A stretch of 34,122 nucleotides of DNA from Prochloraceae cyanobacterium (GTDB lineage Bacteria > Cyanobacteriota > Cyanobacteriia > Cyanobacteriales > JASJDA01): contig JASJDA010000097.1 in assembly GCA_030065755.1 (NCBI GenBank), forward strand, positions 1-34,122, written 5' to 3'. Shown piece after piece: positions 1 to 8,003 of this stretch. The translations under genes and the position numbers were made by a program. The first letter of the stretch is position 1. Each line of letters opens with the position of its first letter. The notes beneath the pieces are model-generated. The model had not been told where the DNA came from, did not search any database, and saw only the letters and a program-made list of their open reading frames with translations.

Positions 1-144
1 TGAGACTTCTGGATTGAACCCCATATCTTAAGTTGTCGATGTGCATGATATCGATTAGATATCTAGGTTTTTATACAGGTTGATTACCTTTCCTGTTATA
101 TTTTAGAAGTATAAAACATTAACCATTATTATTAAAGTGTTAGC

Positions 145-171
145 AAAGCCGCCCTAGAAGGGCGGGGCTTT
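145..171. repeat. Hairpin resembling an IS200/IS605-type end
   Basis: An imperfect hairpin: AAAGCC and GCCC on the left pair with GGGC and GGCTTT on the right, with a two-G bulge and a short loop. A small GC-rich hairpin followed by TTTAAACCCAAA resembles subterminal hairpins of cyanobacterial IS200/IS605 and TnpB elements; this is from memory and not checked. The stretch 1-144 to its left is AT-rich and shows no convincing gene. The position directly before an abruptly starting coding fragment suggests that the hairpin marks an insertion boundary. Confidence 0.4.
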
Positions 172-173
172 AA

Positions 174-1991
174 ACCCAAATTTTTGGTAAAAAGATTAAG
201 GCTAAAGTTAGGGCTACTACCTTCAAGCGGATTGGCAAGCGCGACTACTCATTCACGTCACTCGATCGATCTCTCGACCACGGAGATTTTACTACTCCCG
301 ACTATGCATTTCGGATCGATCCACATATCCCAAAAAAAACTGACTTACTTCAGGTGCGGGTAACTAAACCCTACGAACAATTCGATCCAAATCAGGATTT
401 GACAGAGCCTTTTAACAACTGGCGAGTTCACCTCCAAAACTGGACCGATCTTAACGGCGACGGCAAGTACTGGGTGGACAGAAATGGCAACAAGAAAGTC
501 GACCTCGAAGGGGAGATGCAGACTGGCGAGCATATTCGCTTTAGCTACGGCTATAATACTGGACCAATGCAGCAGGTTCGTATGGCTAATCCACTGGAGA
601 GAATTGACGATGGCTTGCTGCTTACTTTTCGCCACCAAGACCAGATCCCCGAAGTGCCTACCACCGACCTAACAGTAGAAGCATCCTTCTGGAAGAAAAC
701 CAAATGGCCGTGGCTTCGAGTGCGAAAGAATTTGACATTGATGCCCAACTCGGCTACAAATTTACCGGCTAGGATTAAAGTACCAAAAAATACCCCCTAT
801 GGCATGTATGAAGGTGCTATTGAAATTGTTTACGAAAATGACGAAAATAACAATAATAACAATTACGACGCTCACACAGTTACAATTCCAGTAACTGTAG
901 CAGTAGCCGCTGAAGGTACTTCCTTTAATTTTGGCCAGACCAACTTCACTAACAGGCGTGCCCAGCTCTATGATAATAAGAACCTATTCGGTTATACTGA
1001 CTACTCCTGGCGGGGAGAGTCGGGAGACTGGCGATTCTACTGGACCGATATCCCTGCTGCTAGTTTGCCAGCTTCAGGGGATTCGTTTTTAGTAATTGAT
1101 ACTGCTTGGAAGAATTCAGGTACGGACATCGATACGATTGTTTTCGGTCCAACCTCTGATGATTTGAGTCCCTCGGATGTTTACGGTCCTTACACCCTGG
1201 AAGAAGTAGGTGGCAGCAAAAACACTTACATTGGCAGTGGACGTTGGGGCTACCAAACTTCTAGTGGCGGACCGCAAGAGATTATCTCTGCCCCAGTTCG
1301 AGAAGGATTGCACGGTATTGCTTTGCACCAAGTTCGTGTAGACGGTAGCACTTTAAATGAACCCTTTTCTGGTTCTGTTGGACTAGCAAACCTCAATCCT
1401 GGCAAAGTAACTGGCACTAACAGCGGCTCGGCCGAAATAACCATTAGCAGCGAGATAAAGTTGAGCAGTTTTGTTGCTGAGGGCTTCGGACTAGGAAAGC
1501 CGGTAACTACCCGCGAGACCGTATTTCAAGACGATCCTGACGATCCGTCCACCGCCTCCTTCCTTACTACGGTTGACATTAACCACGGTGGACTGCTGGC
1601 GGTGAGCACAGCTGAATCGGCCAAGGGGTCGGATATCGATTTGTACTTGTACGGACCTAACAACATCTTATTGAACTCTTCGACAACTCCAACAGATGAA
1701 GAGTCTGTAGAAGTTCTTTTCCCAAAAGATGGCACTTATACGATCGCCGTTCACGGGTGGAGCGTGGCAGCGGGAGTGGACACCTTTGAACTGACGGTGA
1801 ACGCCATACAGGGCTACGATTTAAGCGTCACTGACCTACCAAATTCGATTCCAGCAGGCGCTACTGGCACGGTCTCAGTTGAGTGGGATACTACCGGTTT
1901 TGCCTCTGGAACATACAACGGTATAGTGACAATGGGTCCAGCTAAGGCACCTGGTCTGTTCGAGGTTCCAGTGGAGGTTCTAGTCGCTTAA
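174..1991 (+). pseudogene. C-terminal fragment of an exported S8 (subtilisin-like) peptidase
   Basis: The frame is open from 174, just after an in-frame TAA at 171-173, to the stop at 1989-1991. The first possible start is GTG 354, but protein-like sequence (KRIGKRDYSFTSLD) already runs upstream of it, so the 5' part is missing, not short. The stretch QVRVTKPYEQFDP followed by DLNGDGKYWVDRNGN resembles the region after the catalytic domain in very large secreted subtilases. Around residues 110-190 lies a beta-sandwich-like segment. Around residues 405-485 lies a pre-peptidase C-terminal-like segment (DIDLYLYGP, GTYTIAVHG). Another beta-sandwich follows at the end. No catalytic Asp/His/Ser block lies in the window. 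Most likely this is a truncated gene, perhaps cut by an IS; a domain-level homologue with an unusual start cannot be excluded. Confidence 0.6.
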
Positions 1992-2278
1992 TCTCTACCC
2001 AATAGTTGACTTTGCCACAGATATTTTAGTGGGAGGTGGGAGCTCTTGAATGGGGAGTGGGGTCTAAGTTTAATATTTAACGCGAACAATTCTTGGAATC
2101 AGTTTTAGATCGATCTCCTACTCCCTACTTCTGCAAGAAGTCCAATGTAGCTCAGCATAAGGATCGTACTCTATTGATGTCTTTTTCAGACTAGCTCCCT
2201 GAAACCCATCCATTTGCCTCAAGGGTACTGCGACCATAATTTTCAATTTGGTCGTAGAGTTGTCAAAAAGAGCCAAAT

Positions 2279-3346
2279 CTATTTAGTTTCGGTATTACTT
2301 TCTTGAGGTTGTCGCTCGTTGTCAAGAAAATCTGCTTTAATTTTTAGCCAAATATAATCAAAACCGGCGAAAAGTAACCCCGCTATTATTACTATTTTTA
2401 TTAATCCCAAAGCGGAGTTTGACTGCTTGAGACTATTACCAGTAGCACGTGTAGAGACTTCCTGAGAATTAGAACGATCGCCAAGTTGTCTTTTTCTCGG
2501 TGTCGAACCCATCGATCGGGGAGCAGCATTACTTAAATTGTTGGGCAACAAACTCAGCCATTTATCGACACTCGAAGGGCGATCCTTTTGTTCTAATGCC
2601 ATTCCAAGCATTACTGCCTCGCAAAGCTTAGGATTCAAATCGGGTCGTAGACTTTGGGGTGTCGCTAGAGGAATGCGTTGTCGCAACATCGGACTAGTGG
2701 GAACTCGAGCCGTTAGCAAAGTATATAAGGTTGCAGCCAAACCATAAACGTCTGTAGCAGGGGTGCGTTTTGCTTTAGGAAGATACTGCTCAATAGGAGC
2801 ATAACCTTCTGAGGTTACGTTAGTGTGAGTTTGAACTGCTCCTGGTAAAAATTCTCTAGCAATACCAAATTCAGTCAATATTACCTGTTTAGTTCCTTGA
2901 CGTAAAACTAAATTATGTGGTGTAATATTTCGGTGGAGTAAGTTGCTTCTGTGGACTACTTTTAGTGCTTCTGCCGCCTGCCGAATGTAGCCAACCGCTA
3001 TTGCTTCTGATAGTGGTTTGTCAGGCATTACCACGCTCTCTAGGCTTTGCCCTGGAATAAAGTCCATGACTATATAGGGCAATTCCTCTTCGACAAAGAA
3101 CTCTCGAAATTTAATTATATTAGGGTGGGAACACTTTACCAACCTTCTGGCTTCATTCAAAAACTTTTTTCTCAAATCATTCAGGTGGGCATTTTCCTGT
3201 ACCCCTAAATTAAGTGTCTTAATTATGACTGGCTTTTTTAGAACTTGGTTAATGGCTTTGTACGAGATACTAGAAAAACCTTGCTCTATTTCCTCCTGAA
3301 GAAGATACTTGCCAGTTTGTAAGCTTTTGCCAACAAAAGGTGTCAT
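2279..3346 (-). CDS. Membrane-anchored Ser/Thr kinase homologue, predicted pseudokinase
   Basis: A 355-residue protein with a Pkn2-type kinase fold at residues 13-265, a polar linker, one membrane helix near 314-335 and a short charged tail. It aligns without gaps over the kinase domain to the intact kinase at 8004-9266, with roughly two thirds identity in the core. The ATP lysine (K43), the helix-C Glu (E65), N145 and the AP.E motif at 183-186 are kept. The catalytic loop reads HRNITPHN, so the catalytic Asp140 is Asn and the loop Lys142 is Thr. The DFG motif is EFG (E159). The Gly loop is EQGFSS in place of GQGGFG. Loss of the catalytic Asp and the Mg-binding Asp makes phosphotransfer unlikely; the scaffold is otherwise well kept, which argues for a regulatory or binding role. 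It is a single gene with a 20-bp palindrome about 80 bp upstream. Confidence 0.85.
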   Translation of the reverse strand: MTPFVGKSLQTGKYLLQEEIEQGFSSISYKAINQVLKKPVIIKTLNLGVQENAHLNDLRKKFLNEARRLVKCSHPNIIKFREFFVEEELPYIVMDFIPGQSLESVVMPDKPLSEAIAVGYIRQAAEALKVVHRSNLLHRNITPHNLVLRQGTKQVILTEFGIAREFLPGAVQTHTNVTSEGYAPIEQYLPKAKRTPATDVYGLAATLYTLLTARVPTSPMLRQRIPLATPQSLRPDLNPKLCEAVMLGMALEQKDRPSSVDKWLSLLPNNLSNAAPRSMGSTPRKRQLGDRSNSQEVSTRATGNSLKQSNSALGLIKIVIIAGLLFAGFDYIWLKIKADFLDNERQPQESNTETK

Positions 3347-3766
3347 AGCGATCGCGTCAAATTAACTCGGATTTTGGACGAACATCATTCCCGTAGTTAA
3401 CAGGGTAACAAATCTACAGAGCTAGAGATATCCGAGGATATCTCCCAGAAACACGTCAGGACAAGCTAATTACAAAATCTCTTCAATCGAGTTTTGAGTT
3501 GCTAATCATTTTTTGCTAGTTGGTCTTCTCTTTTGTGTAAGACCTAGTTTTGTGTAACAATTATTCACAAAACTAACCTTTCAGATAAACCCCAGTTACA
3601 TTTACGATTATAGCGATCCAATCTAAATTAACTACTATATCCCTTAATCGACTTTTAAGTTATTGTCATATGTTGTTAATTATTAAGTGCTATATTTCTT
3701 ACACTATTTTAGTACTAAGTTAAAATTTAAAGGTAGTTTATAGTTAGTAAAAAGTATTTATTATGA
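3347..3766. other. Intergenic stretch of 420 bp
   Basis: AT-rich DNA between the start of the pseudokinase gene and the 3' end of the response-regulator gene. Both genes are on the minus strand. No gene is visible. It should hold the promoter of the pseudokinase gene and the end of the response-regulator transcript. The only clear structure is the palindrome at 3425-3444. A HIP1 site (GCGATCGC) lies just upstream of the pseudokinase start. Confidence 0.6.
3425..3444. promoter_or_regulatory. Perfect 9-bp-arm palindrome, operator candidate
   Basis: GAGATATCC, then GA, then GGATATCTC: both arms match perfectly over 9 bp. It lies about 80 bp upstream of the pseudokinase start codon and has no T-run next to it, so it looks more like a binding site for a dimeric regulator than a terminator. 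No protein can be assigned. Confidence 0.35.
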
Positions 3767-4171
3767 TTATATACTAAAAGAACGATGGACTCTTGTTTTC
3801 TTTCTAGTCTCCATCATCAAGTTCCAAATCGTATTAATAAACTCTTGCCGATCGACTGGCTTTGTTAAATAAGCATTGGCTCCTAAAATATCTGCCCATA
3901 CTTTATCCACTTGAGTAGATTTAGAAGAACACATAACTATAGGAATTAATTTAGTAGCTGGATTATTTTTTAATTTACGACAAAACTGAAATCCACTAAT
4001 ATCTTTCATAACTATATCGAGAACAATTATCTTAGGAGAAACACTTTGTAGTACGTACGTTGCTTCAGAGGCACTCGATGCAGTTAAGACTTGTAGACCA
4101 GATTTTTCCACATATGCTTTTAAAGTCATTCTTTCTACTAGAGAATCATCAATTATTAGAACTTGACTCAT
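3767..4171 (-). CDS. Single-domain response regulator (CheY/PilH-like)
   Basis: A 134-residue stand-alone receiver domain. The acidic pocket is D8-D9, the phospho-acceptor is D52 (VLDIVM), the switch Ser lies in the CSS stretch at 81-83, and the conserved Lys is K104 (LTKP). No output domain follows, so the protein probably works by binding a partner, as CheY, PilH or PixH proteins do. The last 14 residues (KKTRVHRSFSI) form a basic tail beyond the usual receiver length. No histidine kinase is adjacent; the hybrid kinases at 11173-16508 carry their own receivers. The cognate kinase is unknown. Confidence 0.9.
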   Translation of the reverse strand: MSQVLIIDDSLVERMTLKAYVEKSGLQVLTASSASEATYVLQSVSPKIIVLDIVMKDISGFQFCRKLKNNPATKLIPIVMCSSKSTQVDKVWADILGANAYLTKPVDRQEFINTIWNLMMETRKKTRVHRSFSI

Positions 4172-4522
4172 CTAATTTATTTCTCGTCTATTTTAGTATT
4201 AAGTTAAATTATACTATCAAAAAGAACGAGAATAAATAATCATCTTTTTCGATCGATAGTTTGGCATAAGTTGACTTATAAAATCAGCAAAAAAAATTTA
4301 GGATATTAATAGGCTGGTAAATAGATCGCAACTCGATTGCTTGAATTTTTAATAGTTGTATAGTCTCAATTAAATCGTATGTTTAGATAGAATTATAGAT
4401 ATTTTCTCGATAAATCTCCGAGGATTTTGTCATTCTTCAAAAAGATTCCCATAAGGAGCATACAATCGAATTGTATTTTTGACGCTCGAGATTTTGCCTG
4501 AGATATGCCAAATTTTACCAAT

Positions 4523-4716
4523 GAAGTCAGAAGTCAGAAGTCAGAAGTAACGCTCTGCACTTTGGTATAAATAAAGCCTCCTCATAAAATGAGGAAAATA
4601 TAAAAACATAATTCAATAGTTGAATCCTGTTTTTTCAAAAAGCGGAGCGCCCGCTCGGAGGGAACCTCCGAGTAAGGAGAACCCGCGCAGAGGTAAAACT
4701 TCTGACTTCTGACTTC
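4523..4716. repeat. MITE/REP-like element with 19-bp inverted ends
   Basis: The left end, 4523-4541, is GAAGTCAGAAGTCAGAAGT; the right end, 4698-4716, is its exact reverse complement. The ends are built from the 7-mer GAAGTCA in tandem. Near the middle, CTCGGAGG and CCTCCGAG enclose a GAA loop (4654-4672), a perfect 8-bp stem in a GC-rich block that contrasts with the AT-rich surroundings. No open frame lies inside. Short elements like this are common dispersed repeats in cyanobacteria; the exact family is not identified. Confidence 0.55.
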
Positions 4717-4880
4717 ACACTTCTGACATCGTAATACAGAATAGCGATTATATTCGCAAACAGATCGCTTGGATAGCCCAGTGCAGTGGAGATATTGAAC
4801 TTCGCAATGCTTTACTACTTACTAGCTTGGAAGAATATTGTTTGCGTCTCCTTGGCAATCACACTGTATTATCCCATTAG
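4714..4880 (+). pseudogene. Remnant of an unrecognised gene (C-terminal end)
   Basis: Directly after the inverted-repeat element a frame runs open to a TAG at 4878-4880 without a usable start. The translated end looks like real protein (SDYIRKQIAWIAQ, then DIELRNALLLTSLEEYCLRLL), with amphipathic helical character and a composition unlike random AT-rich frames. It resembles the C-terminus of a cyanobacterial regulatory or hypothetical protein, but I do not recognise the family. It may have been cut by arrival of the repeat element. Confidence 0.35.
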
Positions 4881-5015
4881 TTGAGTGATTTCCTCATGAG
4901 TCAAAGGAACGATCGCTAAGTTAGTAGTTTGCGGAAAAAAACTACCTTAAAACAGCCGATCGCCTGGAAAACTAATCAATTAATTAAAATTGTTAATTCC
5001 AAACTTTAGAATTAC

Positions 5016-5222
5016 TTAACTTAATTTCATCGCATTTACAGGTATTTCGTCCCAAGAATTAACCGTTCTCAAACGTATAGTCCAACCGTCTTGTTTTTGT
5101 CGATCGCTGAGATTTTGCTGCCAATTTTGGTAACAATCAAGTGCTAACTCCTCATCGCAGCTAGCAACACAAGCATAGATAATTCCCGACGGATCGATTT
5201 GTTCGTTCACCCAAATTTTCAC
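5016..5222 (-). CDS. Small conserved-looking hypothetical protein
   Basis: A 68-residue soluble protein with no signal peptide or membrane segment. Its composition is rich in Trp and Asp/Glu and it ends in the motif TVNSWDEIPVNAMKLS. The balanced composition and position in an otherwise empty stretch favour a true gene. Small cyanobacterial proteins starting with a similar IWVNEQ stretch exist in memory, but no function can be supported. It is divergent from the COP23-type gene, with about 150 bp between the two starts. Confidence 0.6.
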   Translation of the reverse strand: MKIWVNEQIDPSGIIYACVASCDEELALDCYQNWQQNLSDRQKQDGWTIRLRTVNSWDEIPVNAMKLS

Positions 5223-5370
5223 AATTGTTCTATCTTTGAAGTTAAGTTAAAATTTACTTATCTAAAATTACCTAATTTAAAATAACAATACCTTACAACT
5301 TACAGCTAGGGTAAGTAGAATTGCTAATAACTAGCTCAATTTTAGTTTAATATCAATTAGGAGTTTACCC

Positions 5371-5946
5371 GTGAAATTTTTCTATAAGACCCAATTATTA
5401 GCAACAACCTTGGTAATTTCCACTATATTTGGTCTCATAAATCAAAATACTGCTAGGGCTCAAGTCCGAATCATCCGCGATAATTCGGACTTGAGAATTA
5501 TCCGCACCCACAGAACAACTGTCAGCTGTCGCAATCTGACAACTGTTATCAGTCGGGCTGGGAGAAGTGCAGTGTTAATCAAGTGGCAAACTACTGAATT
5601 TGGGACATCTCCTCAACAACGGTGCCAGGTTGTTTCCCAAAAATTACAAAAAGCAATAGACTACAACGGAGGAAAACTGTCTGGTTTGAGACTCATAACA
5701 GGTCGCGTAAATAATCAGACAGTAATTTGTTTCGTTCCCAATGGAGAAGCATGCAATAGCAATAGAGTGCTGTTAACTCTCAATAGAGAGAACCGAAGAA
5801 GAGCAAACGAGATTGCAAAAAAAATCATTTCTCCTAGTCCCAATGCTTCAAATGCAGCAATTATTGAGAATTCTGGAGAGAGATTTGAAATGGATCTCGG
5901 AGTTTGGGAAGAAACAAATTTAGACCCTAGAGTGTCTACTTACTAG
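5371..5946 (+). CDS. Exported COP23-domain protein
   Basis: A 191-residue protein starting at GTG 5371 with an AGGAG site at 5359-5363. A signal peptide spans about residues 1-30, with probable cleavage after ARA. The mature part has four cysteines (C53, C85, C120, C128) in the spacing typical of COP23 proteins, named after a circadian-oscillating 23-kDa membrane-associated protein of a unicellular cyanobacterium. Typical stretches are AVLIKWQTTEF, QRCQVVSQKLQ and VICFV. The molecular role of the family is unknown. The mature N-terminus carries a short internal repeat (VRIIRDNSD, LRIIRTHRT). It is the first gene of a same-strand group with two exported proteases and a receptor kinase. Confidence 0.75.
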   Translation: MKFFYKTQLLATTLVISTIFGLINQNTARAQVRIIRDNSDLRIIRTHRTTVSCRNLTTVISRAGRSAVLIKWQTTEFGTSPQQRCQVVSQKLQKAIDYNGGKLSGLRLITGRVNNQTVICFVPNGEACNSNRVLLTLNRENRRRANEIAKKIISPSPNASNAAIIENSGERFEMDLGVWEETNLDPRVSTY

Positions 5947-6056
5947 GAAATAACATTAATCTACTCAAACCGATCGATTCTATTGATTGGATAATATTTA
6001 ATGGAAACAATAACAAATTTAACAGTAAATATCAATAAAATTAATGGGAAATTACA

Positions 6057-6887
6057 GTGGGTTTATTGCCGATTAGATTGACGGTTGCTTTCTATCTAAT
6101 TAGCATATTTGGATTGTCCTTGACTCAAAGTAAAGGCTTTAAAAAAAGAGTTAACGCTATAGATCGAGCTACTGTAGCTATTACTCAAAACATTGAGGTA
6201 TCAGTGCCAGAAATTGCTAGGCAAGTAACAGTGAGGATTATGAACGATCCAGCTCCTGGATCGGGGGTGATAATTCAACGTCAAGGACAAATTTATACCG
6301 TGTTGACCAACAAGCACGTAGTTGTCGACAGTGAAGATCGCCACTATCAAATTTTAACGTGCGATGGAGAAATGCACCAAGCTAAGTGGTTAAAATTCCC
6401 TAGCTTTGAAGATATAGATTTAGCCTTAATTGAATTCAAGAGTAGCAAATCCTACACCGTTGTGACAATGGGAAATTCAGAACAACTAACCGTAGGGGAT
6501 ACAGTATATGCTTCGGGATTTCCCAACTGGAATTGGATCGATCGAACCACCCCAGAAAGTACCCTTCAGTGGAAACAAAAAGCCTTTAAACTAACCGAAG
6601 GAAAAGTGGGAATGATACTTGAGGAACGATCGCTAAAACAAGGATACCAATTAGGCTACACCAACGAGATAGAAGTAGGGATGAGCGGCGGTCCCATATT
6701 AGACAGCCAAGGTTATCTGATTGGGCTTAATGGGCGCGTAAAATATCCCTTTGGAGGTATTAATGATTTTATCTTTACAGATGGCACGCAGCCATTCGTA
6801 GAACTTTTTTTACAGATGGAAACCCTAAGCTGGGGAATTCCCGTTAAAACATATCAAAGATTGAATAAATCAACTGATAGGAAATAA
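6057..6887 (+). CDS. Exported trypsin-like serine protease
   Basis: A 276-residue protein; GTG 6057 is the most plausible start because it gives a hydrophobic N-terminal signal or anchor (residues 4-23). The chymotrypsin-fold catalytic triad can be read: H87 in NKHVV, D121 in DIDLAL and S210 in GMSGGP. The oxyanion-hole Gly pattern is intact, so it should be active. No PDZ domain follows, unlike Deg/HtrA proteases. Trypsin-like domains with AHVV/DLAL/SGGP motifs are common in cyanobacterial periplasmic proteins. The stop lies 7 bp before the next protease gene, so the two are surely co-transcribed. Substrate unknown; the neighbouring COP23 protein or the kinase ectodomain are candidates by inference only. 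Confidence 0.85.
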   Translation: MGLLPIRLTVAFYLISIFGLSLTQSKGFKKRVNAIDRATVAITQNIEVSVPEIARQVTVRIMNDPAPGSGVIIQRQGQIYTVLTNKHVVVDSEDRHYQILTCDGEMHQAKWLKFPSFEDIDLALIEFKSSKSYTVVTMGNSEQLTVGDTVYASGFPNWNWIDRTTPESTLQWKQKAFKLTEGKVGMILEERSLKQGYQLGYTNEIEVGMSGGPILDSQGYLIGLNGRVKYPFGGINDFIFTDGTQPFVELFLQMETLSWGIPVKTYQRLNKSTDRK

Positions 6888-6894
6888 GATTGCT

Positions 6895-7956
6895 ATGATT
6901 TTCTCGAAGCGGCGATCGAAACTAATAGCTTTTATACTAGCGATTTCAACCGCGATTGCAATTATACTTTTAGGAGACTCTACACGCGCAAATACTTCAT
7001 CTCTAAATACTAAAGAAATCGATGCCATAGCTTCCCAAACCACAGTCGTAATTGGGGAAGGTCTGCGCAAAGGAGATATTGAAGATGGAAACGAATGGGA
7101 TACTGGTTCGGGAGTAATCGTCGCACACAATCATAATACTTATTACGTTCTTACTAACGCTCACGTAGTCAGAGAACCGAGAGAAAATAGACTCTGGGGA
7201 ATTCGTACTGCTGACACTCAAGTTCACGTGGTAGCCGATACTGGTGAGAATATTATTCGCTTTGGTACCTACGATAACTTAAAAAAACAAACTACTAGCG
7301 GTTATGACTTGGCACTAATGAAATTTCAGAGCAACGAAGAGTATGTCGTTGCAGTCATGGGAAACTCCGAAAAACTCCACCAAGACGATCCAGTGCTCGT
7401 GTCGGGTTGGCCCATCCCTGAAGATCTCAGAGCCAATAGAAAGCGCGTCTCCGAACGAGGAAAAGTAGCAAAAATAGCCGAGGAAGCCGAGCAAAATAGC
7501 GGTTACAGTATACTTTATAGCTCTCAAACTGCACCTGGGATGAGTGGGGGGCCTGTATACAATCAGAAAGGAGAATTAGTTGGGGTTCACGCAGCAGGAC
7601 GAAGTAGGGGAGATAGATACTGTATAGATCCAGTTTTGAGTAAAAATAATAGTTGCGGAATTCAAACAGTTCATTTTATTACTGAAGCTCAAGCCAAACA
7701 GATTCAGTTAAACTACAATCCACCTCCAGTTAGTGAGAGTGAAATTGCCAGAGGGGAAAAAAATAAACAACGAGCAGATTTTATTAGAGACATTTACGCT
7801 CTTTTCACCGATCTCGAACAACTGCAAAATAAGCTCGATAAAAGAAGAGACGATTTGGAAAATTTAGAGCGCCGTCTAGAGCAACACCTACAACTGTTCG
7901 ATCGAGACAATCTACTTTCCCCATCGAGATCTCGATCGGAGCCAGACAATAATTAG
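6895..7956 (+). CDS. Exported trypsin-like protease with C-terminal coiled coil
   Basis: A 353-residue paralogue of the preceding protease. A signal peptide covers about residues 1-32 (hydrophobic 10-27, then STRA). The triad is H90 (TNAHVV), D138 (YDLAL) and S217 (GMSGGP). Two cysteines flank a loop at 243-254 and could form a disulphide. It differs from its neighbour in an added C-terminal segment at about 285-335 that is strongly helical and heptad-like (LEQLQNKL, DLENLERRLEQ), a probable coiled coil for oligomerisation or partner binding. No PDZ domain is seen. The receptor kinase gene starts 47 bp downstream on the same strand. Confidence 0.85.
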   Translation: MIFSKRRSKLIAFILAISTAIAIILLGDSTRANTSSLNTKEIDAIASQTTVVIGEGLRKGDIEDGNEWDTGSGVIVAHNHNTYYVLTNAHVVREPRENRLWGIRTADTQVHVVADTGENIIRFGTYDNLKKQTTSGYDLALMKFQSNEEYVVAVMGNSEKLHQDDPVLVSGWPIPEDLRANRKRVSERGKVAKIAEEAEQNSGYSILYSSQTAPGMSGGPVYNQKGELVGVHAAGRSRGDRYCIDPVLSKNNSCGIQTVHFITEAQAKQIQLNYNPPPVSESEIARGEKNKQRADFIRDIYALFTDLEQLQNKLDKRRDDLENLERRLEQHLQLFDRDNLLSPSRSRSEPDNN

Positions 7957-8003
7957 GGAGTTAAGTAGGATTGTACAGTAGCGTCTATTTATTTTAAGTC
8001 TCT

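Larger units (their letters stand above)
4172..5015. other. Gene-poor stretch of 844 bp with repeat debris
   Basis: No intact gene is seen. In order it contains a small perfect hairpin (TCCTCAT, AAA, ATGAGGA at 4579-4595), an inverted-repeat element at 4523-4716 with a strong inner hairpin, and a reading-frame remnant ending at 4880. The first 350 bases are AT-rich and should hold the promoter of the response regulator. The stretch looks like a landing site for small non-autonomous elements. Confidence 0.6.

Noticed and set aside
5464-5490. GTCCGAAT/ATTCGGAC hairpin in the COP23-type gene
   Set aside because: It lies inside coding sequence and is explained by the short internal amino-acid repeat; no sign of a regulatory role.
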